A DNA stretch of 64,000 nt from Gordius sp. MW1. Taxonomy: Eukaryota > Nematomorpha > Gordioida > Gordea > Gordiidae. The notes under the pieces were generated by a model that was not told the origin of the DNA, made no database searches, and saw only the letters and a program-made list of their open reading frames with translations. Below, in pieces: positions 55,301 to 64,000 of the stretch (positions are counted from its first letter, which is position 1; each line of letters begins with the position of its first letter). The DNA lies in the NCBI GenBank assembly GCA_964036665.1, contig OZ038526.1:31992001-32056000 (forward strand), given 5' to 3'. Position numbers and translations under genes: made by a program.

Positions 55301-58300
55301 GCCGAGCATCACCTCTCATCGAATTATTTAAAAAAGCTGACCACCTTAGGGCTTGTCTTAATATCAAATCCGATTCAATTTCATGGGTCGAACTCGGTTG
55401 TAATTATTAATATTTTGTTTTTTGATAGTTAAAAATGTTTTTTTTGTTTATTCCATTTTTTGAGATTAAATCGAAACTTTACTGATACCTAAAAATTTAA
55501 AAAGATACGACATTTAAGCCTAGGAAAAAATTTGCATCTTACAATATGGCTGTTACGTTATGCGTCTGAAATGTAAATCTGGTGTGATTTCGAAGTTAAG
55601 ACACGGCTATGTTATAACCCGTACGACGATTTTTGCTGCGCAGCTCGATAATAAGACAAGCCCTTAGTGTGACAAATAGCTATTCGAATTTTTTTTAAAA
55701 ATTAACAGTTATTTGTATTGAACGTTTACTTGATAGATAGCGAGGGAGTCAACGATATTTTATGTCATATGATGCCATTTTATTCGTACGACATTCCCCA
55801 CACTTGCGGTCCCGACCCCAAGATATGTTGTCAATTCGACTTCAACCGACTGCCCGGTACCAATATCGGATGTCCCTGGGGCGTGCCTCCCCAACCCATA
55901 ACCCAATCTAACTTAGCTTCTAGGTACATACATTTGCATTTATTTTTGTGTGTGAATATAATAACCTTAATAGTAGAGTTGTTAAATTGCTCGCGTGAGC
56001 AATGCTTACCATGTGCTTTGCTCGAGCACGCACATTGAGTTGCTTATAAAGTGCCTTAGCACAATCTGTGCTCGCTATTCGGTACAATAGGTAGGCATGA
56101 CAGTATCATATGAAAATGTTCGAGCAGCGAGTCGAAACAGCAAAATCTGTTCAAACATTGGGCTGATTGCCCGAGCAGAAATTCGAGCAAGCATATTTAT
56201 TAGAAGCATTTGCTACCCTTTAATAACTTTAAAAATTTGATTATATATCATAAATAAAATGAGAACTTTGCCCCCCACCCTCCCTTTTTTGTCCCCCTTC
56301 TGCCACCCATTCCCTCACCCAAAGGGGTGGGGGCTTTGACTCGCCGCTCGGGCATTTTCATATGCTACTGTTCTGCTAGTGCACTGAACAGCGAGCACTC
56401 ATTGTGCTAAGACGTTTATTAAACAACTCAGTGTGCGTGCTCGCGTCTAGAGCTATAGCAAGTTAGCAATTTAACAATTCTACTTAATAGGAGAGAAGAA
56501 TGCCTTCATAAAAGTCAAATGTTAGAGATATATATTAATATTACAATTTTGCCTCGGGCCGGGGTCAGACAAATAGATGTAAGCAACGGTCAGCAATTTG
56601 CGGGGAATTTTATTTAGCCAGTTCCGCAATTATCCGATATAAAGCTACAACCTAGACTAATTGCCAAAAGGAATTTATATATAAAGGTAATCAGTCGGGT
56701 CTATAAACAATAATGGAATTTGGGTTCGGGCGAGGTTGAAAAAATTTAAGTCAACCAGCGGTCATTAGTTAGTCGATTTGCGAAAGCAAAATAAAAGTCT
56801 TTTACAGAAACACAAGTCCACAGCTATAAAAATCCGAATAAGTTTCCACAACAATTATTGAAAAATTACAAGTTGGACAGGACACACGGACGGACGGAAT
56901 TAATAACGAGCCCATACATTGCATAGCAAATAATAGTCTGGGGAAGGGCTGATGAGACAATTGTCAACGTGCTGATGATTGTTCAAATTAATTAGGGAAA
57001 TATAATTAATAATGTCGTTTTTGGTTGTCCGTCCGTCCTGTCCAACTCGTAATTTTTTTAATAATTTATGTGGAAACTTATGCGGGGTTTTTGATGGCTC
57101 TAGACTTATGCTCCCGTAAAAGACTTTTACTTTGCTATAATGTATTGTTGACTTTTAAAAATAATTTCATACCCAAAACAAGTTTATGATAATTGTTATA
57201 GTAAGTATTTACTCGGCCCCACATCGTAATTCAACATAATATTTATAATTATTTTTATTATTGGATCTCATTCGTTTTATAATTATTGTTAGATTTGTAA
57301 ATATTTAACAAATAAACATTTAATATTTCAAAAATAGGATTTATTACTTTTTTTAGAGCGGAGCTACTATTAGATCAGTATCGTAAAAAGAGCAAATTAT
57401 TTCGAACCAACAACGTACTCATACCCTTGGGCGATGATTTTCGCTACAAAACGGGCCGAGAATGGGAAGATCAAATGAGGAATTACTTGATGTTGTTTGA
57501 CTACCTCAACGCCAACCCCCAATATAACGCCAAGGTTTTAAATCATTTAATTTAGGATTTTATTCGATTTGTTAGCCCTGTATAGATCTAAATTATAAAT
57601 TACGCTTCTCCTACTGAAATTTCAACGAATTTCTTTTAAAATGAAAAGATCCAAAAATCAGCTTATCTGACTTTTAAACGGGTAGTTTTCCTTTTATGTG
57701 TGGTTTTCTTTGCAATTTTACAGATTAAGCCAAAAGGTTTATAGATAGGATAAATATTGATTTTAAATATAATGTATATTTTTTTAAACTATAAATCTTG
57801 TAATTAATTTCTAGGTGAAATTCGCCACTCTTTTCGAGTAATTTTCTTTACAAGGTTTTTTAAAATGGTTAAGCCCTCCTTTTTTTCGCGACATACTTTT
57901 TATATCATGAATTTATATGTGTAAATTATATTTTAAAAAATAGAAGAATTCTCGTTATTATGCTTTCAAATTGTTGTTTTAGCTCAGAATTTTAATTTGT
58001 TTTTTTGTAAAAAAGCATAATGTATCACGTTTTGAATTATAAATCTTGTAATTTAATTTAAGGTTAAATTTGCCACGCTCTCCGAATACTTTAAAGCAGT
58101 CCAAGCTCATCCTAGCAGACCTAGTATGCCCGTAGTGACCGGTGATTTTTTCACATACGCAGATAGGGATGATCATTATTGGAGTGGCTACTACGTGTCT
58201 AGGCCTCAATACAAGAGGATGGATCGAATATTGGAATCAAAATTAAGGTGTTCACCTAATTTTTTACCTTAAATTAAAATTATATTTGTAACAGCTTTTT

Positions 58301-61300
58301 AAAATGTTTTTTTTTTCATTAAATAATACGAAGTTTTTTCTTTGTTAGCTCATGAAGCCTTTATATGCAATTCAAATGGACGTAGCCAGGGGGTGGCAGG
58401 GAGGGGCGGCTGCCCCCCTCTAAATTTAATTTTTTGTTCAAACTTTAATAATGTTATGGCTAAAATTTCTAAAAATTATCATTTTGCCCCATTCATTATT
58501 GCTCCCCCCCCTCTAAATCTAATCCTGGCTACGCCCATGGCAATTCGTATTAAATCATTCGCAATTTTTATATGAATCTTTTTGCTTGAAATGCCTGATA
58601 TCAATTATCCAACAAACTCTACTTTGTAAGCCCCCAAAAAAGATAAAACAGGTCTACAAAAAACATCCTGCAATCGGACCCATCTTATCTCCTCCATTCC
58701 CGCCCCCTTCATAGGAGAGATAGTAGATGTGTTAGTAAACAGTGCGTGTATAGTATGAACTCTAATGTACTCCGTTTTCCAGACATAGCGGGACGAATTT
58801 CTATAAGGGACTTAAATGCAAATAAATTTAAATATAGAGGTGTAAAAAAATATATAAAATAATGTGCCTATAGATGAAACATTAATCTACATGAATATAT
58901 CATTATTTTTCACTTAATATTAAAAGTGCCGTGGCAATATAGCCTCAAAAAGGCTTAAAATGGCCATTTTCAGCACCTTCAACCTCGTTTATCTAAAAAA
59001 CTGGTAATTGTGGGGAAAAAATTTAAAACAGATTATTTTATAGCGCAAAATTTTTATTATAATTATTGGTGTGATTGTAAGATGCAATTACAAAGTCAAT
59101 ATTTGTAGAGTGGTGTAATTTTTATATAGTATTTGCCATTGGTAAATGTATTTGTAACGTTACTTAGTTTGATTTATAAAAAAAAATCTTTATAAAAGTT
59201 GGGATTTTTAAAATTAAAGTGCATTATGTTTTAAAAGGTCGGCTGAAATATTTTATTCATACGCCCTGGCCCGGTCTCGAACCCACAAAAGTGCGGACAG
59301 TTTGACACAACTACTCATTTCGCCAGACCTGATACAAGCTCTAGTGTCAGCTCGTAGAAATTTGGGTCTATTTCAACATCACGACGGTATAACTGGGACC
59401 GCCAAAACAGCTGTCGTTAGGGATTATGCTAAAAGGTCGAAAAACACAATCTAAAAATTAAAATTTATCGCTTAAATATTTGTGATTTTGGCCCTTTTTT
59501 GAAGGTGACATGATTAAAAAGTCTCTGATTAATAGAAGGAATATGGTTAAATTGGATGTTTTGTGCATAATAAATTTTAAATTACACTCATAAATGCCCA
59601 AAGAGAAGGTTAATTATAGATTAAATGTGCCCAAACTTTGCTATATTCTTACTCTTAGCCATCAATCTTGTGTTTTTTTAACAATCAAGTTTTTACTCAA
59701 TTTATAAGTAAATTCGCTAACCCCATTTACAGCTCTTTATAACATCATTAGTTTTAAACAAAAGACCTGCACGGGTGATCTGAAACCCGACACGGTTGGG
59801 TTGTAAATTTTGAAATTCCTTCGATTTGGGTTGAATATTTCGAAATGCTTTCGGGTCGGGTTCGAGTTTGAAAAAATGACCTTGCAGGTATCTATTTTAA
59901 ATACTAATATAACCATAGAAGTAATATGTATATAAATACTTTTTAAAACCCTTTAAAAATGAAGGAAATTACTATTATTTACCCAGGATTTAATTCACTT
60001 TTCGCTCATTAGAATGATTTAATGCGCAGTGTTTTAATTATCCGCCTTTGAATGTTGTTCAGTATTTTTTGATTTTTGCCAAGTTATGTTAAATTGGGTT
60101 AGTATGAAAATATTTAAACGAGATTTAAAACGCCATCTCAGGGGCTCGAGTTTTGAGTGATAACCATGTACTTATACTACCACCTACAAAAAAATATATT
60201 TTTTAATATTGACCCTATTTGACTTTATAAGATAGGGGTTTAAACGACGTAATACTAAGGATTTTGGAATTTTAAGCACATCCATAAATTACTGAGCATT
60301 TTAAAAAATTTTACTGAATAATTAAATAAAAAATTTTTCTGAATTACAACTTGAGCAGTTTGAAATATAGATCAAAACACAACGAGTAACAATTGTAAAA
60401 AATTAACTTTTATAGTAGTGCTGCTTTAATTTCTTCGTGGATGCTGTTTTTGAAAATTTAATTTGTATGTGATTTGGAATGAAAATTAAACGTTTTAATT
60501 GTCAAAAGAGTAAATTTTTGTCTTAGGGTCGGGCTTTGCATTTTAGCTTTAACAATAAAAATAATCAATTTTTTATTTTATTTCTATGGGTATAGAATGT
60601 TGGATGCTATACAAAAAAGCGAATACATCCTGGCAATGTCAATCTCCTGCTTGGCTAAGATATCGGGACCATCCAATAAAACACGAACGATCGATTTGAA
60701 AAACATGCCCAAGGTATTTTGAGATTTATTTAACTAAAATTGCTTATCATTTAGATTTTTAATACTAGAAGTAACTACAATAATAATTCACTATTGTAAA
60801 AGTTTCAAAACAGCCTGTCATTTGAGATATGGTTTAATACTTGAGTTTGCTTCTAACTTTTGCCTAACATAATACCCGTTTACTAATCGTCACCATTGAC
60901 TAGATAGACCGCTCGTCAACTTTAATAAGTGTACCATTTTCCCGCCATTTTGAAATGTGCAAATAAGGGAAGGACATATAGATTATAGTAATTTGGTTAA
61001 TTTAATTTAATAGTGTATAAAACGTAATGTAAAAAATGTTAAATTAGTTACACATGAAAAACAGCATTTTAAAATATATAACATTTGAAATATTCATAAA
61101 AATAAAAATACTGTAATGATGTGATGTGATGTGATGTACTTTCACTTGCTCTGTTTTAACAATGGGGTACACTGCGGAAAGACATGGGGGATAGTAAAAT
61201 TCTAAATGGCGGAAATGATGGTACAGTTTTTACTATATGAAACATATGACATGAGCAGTTTATGTAGTATATGAGTGTCACCTTTGTAACAATTTATGTT

Positions 61301-62244
61301 GGAGGAAAATAATAAAAAATTTAACAATTTTTACTACAAAAATATTAAAATGATCATTTGGTGCTGTTAGCCCAATAAAATTTAACGTGTCGCTATAAAT
61401 TTTTTTTTGTAAAATAATAAGTTAAAACTTATATTTTACAAATTACATACAGATGAATAATCTTAAAGAAGATGCTTTTCTAACGTCCCTCCCCGTTTTT
61501 GACCCCAAATATCCTTACAACCCTAACGAGTTGATTCGAATTGTATCTGGCACTTCACATACACGGTATATTAGACCATATAATAAAATAAAAGTTTGAA
61601 ATGTGTTTCAGCAATATAACTATCGCATAAAGTCTCAATCTATTTTAACGTGGCAAATTTTATGTAGTGTTGTAAAAGGGCTGTGTTTTGTTTGATCGCC
61701 CTTTGGTTTGGTTTTCAATTTACGACTAAGCCTAGAGGTCGACTAAGAAAAACAGACCAAAAAACTTTTGGTCTGGTTATGGTTAGTCGACTGAAACCAA
61801 AGATCGACCAAATCTAACTCAGCCGTTTTTTACAATACTAATGTTTAGTATATACTTTTATAAATTTTAATCGTTTTTTTTGTGAAAAACGTTGATTACT
61901 AGGCTTTTTATGATAAAAATTTAATTTTGGTAAGCTTAAAGATATTACTCAACATCAGTATATGTAAAAGAATGAAATTAAAATACTCTATAATTGCTTT
62001 TAATTTTTGTCGCATAACTGTTTTTTATGGTTCAATATAAAGATAAATTTATGATTTTTTTAGTAAAATTTACGTGGTGAATTCGCTGGCGCAAGAGAGG
62101 GAAGAAATCGTAAAAATGTATGTGGATACCGTAAATATATGTGTAAAAGATGAGATTGGTCAACCTATACTTGCACAAATTAATCCTATATTCCCCTCAT
62201 CCAATTCTAAAATTTCAAATATTGATCAAGCCGAAATATACGAG
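52384..62244 (+). CDS. MAN2A: Golgi alpha-mannosidase II, 13 exons, 3' end outside window
   Basis: Exons, all GT-AG and in phase: 52384-52500, 52581-52904, 53132-53282, 53593-53764, 54041-54168, 54591-54764, 55737-55923, 57357-57534, 58063-58247, 59238-59435, 60596-60713, 61453-61565, 62064-62244 (2226 nt, 742 residues). Type II membrane layout: basic tail [10 protein letters not shown], signal anchor at about 11-31, then a stem rich in Lys. The GH38 domain begins near 148. By comparison with Drosophila GMII: zinc ligands His194 and Asp196 in PHSHNDPGW, nucleophile Asp273 in GGWVMNDEA (Asn replaces the usual Pro), acid/base Asp445 in PLGDDFRY, zinc His587 in [12 protein letters not shown]. 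Also seen: [18 protein letters not shown] and [14 protein letters not shown]. The enzyme trims two mannoses from GlcNAcMan5GlcNAc2 in the Golgi. About 350-400 C-terminal residues are missing to the right. The start is chosen because it gives the family's tail-anchor arrangement. Confidence 0.95.
54955..55095 (-). mobile_element. RTE LINE 3'-end fragment in mannosidase intron 6
   Basis: CAGTCGTGGGGTTTGTTTCG, CTTCCATCTTGATCGGGTAA and CTTGCCCTTTCCAACG match the 3' end of the RTE at 43786-43925. It is 5'-truncated. Confidence 0.8.
55172..55690 (+). repeat. tRNA-derived SINE split by a Harbinger-like MITE
   Basis: The plus strand reads GGGGCGTAGTTGGTATAGGC (A box), AAGATGTAAAATATATCACA, GGATAGCCGAGCATCACC and AAGCTGACCACC. 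The body is broken by the 315-bp MITE at 55349-55663 and resumes TTAGTGTGACAAATAGCTAT with an A/T-rich tail. Compared with 49668-49872 the head is shortened in the anticodon-arm region. Confidence 0.8.
55349..55663. mobile_element. PIF/Harbinger-like MITE, 315 bp with TTA TSD
   Basis: Starts GGGCTTGTCTTAATATC and ends GATAATAAGACAAGCCC (inverted), with TTA at 55346-55348 and 55664-55666. The 3-bp TTA/TAA duplication with GG(G/C)C ends is the PIF/Harbinger pattern. It sits inside the SINE, whose uninterrupted form is visible at 49668-49872. Confidence 0.85.
55974..56482. mobile_element. hAT-like MITE, 509 bp with perfect 8-bp TSD (mannosidase intron 7)
   Basis: Ends TAGAGTTGTTAAATTGCTCG and TAGCAATTTAACAATTCTA are inverted and extend through long subterminal inverted repeats (GTGCTCGCTATTCGG versus GAACAGCGAGCAC). 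CTTAATAG flanks both sides (55966-55973 and 56483-56490). Longer relative of the 202-bp element at 21851-22052. Confidence 0.92.
56545..56935 (-). repeat. R1 interspersed repeat copy in mannosidase intron 7
   Basis: GGGCCGGGGTCAGACAAATA, GCAACGGTCAGCAATTTGCG, CAACCTAGACTAATTGCC, TAATCAGTCGGGT, AGTTGGACAGGACACACGGA and CATTGCATAGCAA follow the R1 order on the minus strand. Confidence 0.78.
57009..57135 (+). repeat. Partial R1 copy, opposite orientation
   Basis: GTCGTTTTTGGTTGTCCGTC, CGTCCTGTCCAACTCG, TGTGGAAACTTATGCGG and CTCCCGTAAAAGACTTTTAC equal the 5' third of R1. It faces the copy at 56545-56935 head to head. Confidence 0.72.
57791..57841 (+). pseudogene. Partial duplicate of the mannosidase exon 9 acceptor region
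   Basis: ATAAATCTTGTAATTAATTT then CTAG and GTGAAATTCGCCACTC match the true intron/exon 9 border at 58039-58090 (ATAAATCTTGTAATTTAATT, then AAG and GTTAAATTTGCCACGC). The pseudo-exon would read VKFATLFE and then hit TAA, so it is a decoy of about 50 bp. Confidence 0.75.
58375..58539. mobile_element. G-run MITE, 165 bp (mannosidase intron 9)
   Basis: AATGGACGTAGCCAGGGGG ... AATCCTGGCTACGCCCATG, with flanks GCAATTCA (58367-58374) and GCAATTCG (58540-58547), 7 of 8 identical. Confidence 0.85.
59763..59895. repeat. Short GGGCC-type hAT-like MITE (mannosidase intron 10)
   Basis: AAAAGACCTGCACGGGTG at the left and CTTGCAGGTATCT at the right are inverted and match the AGAGACCTGCA termini of the element at 38453-39700. 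Internal words CGGGTCGGGTTCGAG and GACACGGTTGGG are present. No clear target duplication. Confidence 0.6.
61116..61139 (+). repeat. Short (TGATG)n microsatellite
   Basis: About four copies of TGATG in mannosidase intron 11. Confidence 0.7.
61670..61843. mobile_element. MITE with TAGTGTTGTAAAA ends (mannosidase intron 12)
   Basis: TAGTGTTGTAAAAGGGCTGT and TCAGCCGTTTTTTACAATAC then TA are inverted ends. Internal palindromes TTTGGTCTG/GGTTAGTCGACTG and AGGTCGACTAAG. A second, shorter relative lies at 62415-62532. No exact target duplication seen. Confidence 0.62.
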
Positions 62245-62414
62245 GTATCTACCATATTTTTGTAATATTACAAAATTTTATATGAAAAAAATTTCGTTGG
62301 AATCGAAAAATAACGACATAGTTTGATTTTTCTAGCTCGTTTAATTTAATATGAGTTGCTATGCAATTTATGGGCTTACCTTCGATTTTGTTCACTGTCA
62401 CACTTTTAGTTAAT

Positions 62415-62532
62415 GCCACTTGTGGTGTAAAAAGGGCTGGGTTTTTTTGGTCAACCTTTGGTCTTTTTATGATTAGTCGACTAAAACCAAAGGTCGACCA
62501 AACGAAACCCAGCCGTTTATGCAACACTAACT
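62415..62532. mobile_element. Related palindromic MITE (after mannosidase exon 13)
   Basis: TGTGGTGTAAAAAGGGCTGG and CCAGCCGTTTATGCAACACT then AA are inverted. The centre has GGTCAACCTTTGGTC and GACCTTTGGTTTTAGTCGAC-type palindromes as in 61670-61843. Confidence 0.6.
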
Positions 62533-62599
62533 GTCGAATCATACGCACGATGTGGAAAACCGATAATAACGAAAATATTTACAAACTAGACATGGGATC

Positions 62600-63460
62600 T
62601 AAAATATTAAATTAAATATATACAATATCTATAATATATTATATATATATAAATATATGCTGTTTATAACATATATTATAATATACCATAATTATGTTAA
62701 GGTATTACATGTATTTAGACCCATCTATATATTACTAAGTATATAAGCACTAAACATATACATTTACAATTATATAAGCACGATATATTATTATAAATTT
62801 TGATATAAATACATAAAAGTATAAATAATAATGTGAGTATTATATTTGTATATACATTTATATTAATGATAGTTTAAAAGTACTATATTTATTTTTATAT
62901 CTTTTATAAAATAGGCATAATATCTTGAAATACTATATGTATTTATACTTATATATAATAACTATTCATAACAAATATTTACTTGTACATATAAGCACTA
63001 TTTGTTTATATATTGCTATGCAAATGTATTCATACTTATATATAAACATAATTATAATCTATTAAATAATATAGTTCCCTTCAAGTAATTAAATACATAT
63101 AAGTTTGTGAAAAATGATTGTTGCTTGACATAATTATGTTTTTGTTTTTAAAAGTGCTAACAAATTTTGATTTAGATAGATTCCTTCAAGTAATAAAGCA
63201 ACATATTTCAAACTTATATGTACAAATCAATTAAAAATCTTATATAATACGTATATATTACATGTATTACAATTTATTCATTAAAGTTTCTGTATAAGTA
63301 ACTATATATATAGGTGTAAATATATAAATCTATATTTATAAACATATATTGAGCTTGTATAAGTGTAAATGTATATATTTAATGCTTATATACATAAAAA
63401 TATATAGATGAGTATAAATATATATATTACCTTATTATAATTATACATATGAACATTATT
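62600..63460. repeat. Extreme A+T-rich low-complexity stretch
   Basis: Almost only A and T, with recurring TATATAAG, ATATATA, CTTATATATAA and TAAGCACTA words. Likely a degenerate AT microsatellite in the intron after exon 13. Confidence 0.75.
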
Positions 63461-63709
63461 TATGATCACACATAAGGTGATAAATGGTCAAAACATTTTA
63501 TTGGCTTTAGTTCTTTTGACACATTGTTGCGAAATTGTCAATGCACATGATTGGTTTTCCATATTTCTTGCTTTCTTTATTTTGCCTAGAAGTGCTACTG
63601 CTAACTTTCACCTCACACGAAAAAATGTTGGGAGTTCGATTCAACACTCCCGAGTTCGAATCTGTGGGGGGTCCTAATATTTTTGCAATTAATTATTTTT
63701 AAATTTCTA
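63461..63709. other. Intronic stretch with tRNA-like B-box words
   Basis: GGGAGTTCGATTC and GAGTTCGAATC occur within 40 bp (63629-63662), resembling Pol III B boxes. There is no foldable tRNA around them. Otherwise nothing recognised. Confidence 0.25.
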
Positions 63710-64000
63710 GTGCAATTTATGGGCTTGCTTTTAATTGTCCGTCCGTCCTGTCCAACTTGTAATTTTTCAATAACTGCCGGGGAAACTTATACGGGTTTTT
63801 AATGGCTGTGGACTTATGCTTCTGTAAAAGACTTTTTTGCTCTCGCATACAGACTAGCCAATGACCGCTGATTGGCTTCAATTGTTTCGACTTCGCCCTG
63901 GGCCAATATCCATTATTGTTTTTGTGTCCGGCTCATTACTTTTTATGTAAATTAATATGTTTTGGCAATTTGTCAAGGTTGTTGCTTTGTAACCTACAAA
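63710..64000 (+). repeat. R1 interspersed repeat, running off the window
   Basis: GTGCAATTTATGGGCTTGCT, GTCCGTCCGTCCTGTCC, TGCCGGGGAAACTTATACGG, TCTCGCATACAGACTAGCC, GACCGCTGATTGGCTTCAAT and TTTGTCAAGGTTGTTGC, in R1 order. It is uninterrupted across the GACTAGC site that is broken by the MULE at 2165. Confidence 0.8.

Noticed and set aside
59763-59895. 8-bp target duplication for the short GGGCC-type MITE
   Set aside because: Immediate flanks do not match; TTTTAAA on both sides is common in this AT-rich intron.
63629-63662. Two B-box-like words as a Pol III gene
   Set aside because: No A box at the right distance and no cloverleaf; kept only as a low-confidence note.

Overview
This is a window of AT-rich animal nuclear DNA. 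Genes are split by short GT-AG introns, intergenic space is long, and there are many DNA transposons, MITEs, RTE-type LINEs and tRNA-derived SINEs. No bacterial, organellar or viral gene organisation is visible. The combination of chitin-binding type 2 (CBM14) domains, C-type-lectin-like domains and Golgi alpha-mannosidase II suggests a protostome invertebrate, perhaps an arthropod or other ecdysozoan. The sequence alone does not fix the phylum.

Layout: (1) 0.4-1.9 kb, minus strand: 5' exons of a fidgetin-like-1-type AAA ATPase whose catalytic domain lies beyond the left edge. (2) 2.2-6.6 kb: a 4.45-kb FLYWCH-type Mutator-like element with a 9-bp target duplication, inserted in a ~390-bp repeat here called R1. 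(3) 8.2-13.1 kb: a decayed RTE LINE and a patch of interspersed and tandem repeats. (4) 15.7-16.9 and 22.8-24.0 kb: two intronless, intact, duplicated orphan 7TM receptor genes, separated by several hAT-type elements (one carrying a spliced BED-finger ORF) and LINE debris. (5) 25.5-26.4 kb: remains of an RT with an RPDG-type endonuclease tail. (6) 27.5-37.9 kb: a cluster of three paralogous secreted CTLD+CBM14 genes plus a secreted tyrosine-rich gene; one paralogue carries a tandem array of alternating basic and acidic segments bounded by furin-like sites. (7) 38.4-51 kb: nested transposons, a candidate three-exon gene of unknown function (40.6-42.4 kb) and a nearly full-length RTE LINE with a 14-bp target duplication (43.8-46.8 kb). 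(8) 52.4-62.2 kb: 13 exons of Golgi alpha-mannosidase II with the catalytic residues intact. Its introns hold SINE, Harbinger-like, hAT and R1 insertions, and its 3' end lies beyond the right edge.

How the genes may work together: the CTLD+CBM14 proteins all carry predicted signal peptides, a lectin fold, a chitin-binding module and a polybasic motif just after it. They look like a locally duplicated extracellular chitin-associated set, possibly of the cuticle, peritrophic matrix or immunity. The mannosidase acts in Golgi N-glycan processing and the 7TM pair look like divergent peptide-type receptors; nothing links these to the cluster except position. Splice junctions were deduced by hand from GT-AG sites, phase continuity and family conservation. 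The three CTLD genes support each other through identical internal exon lengths (59 and 110 nt).
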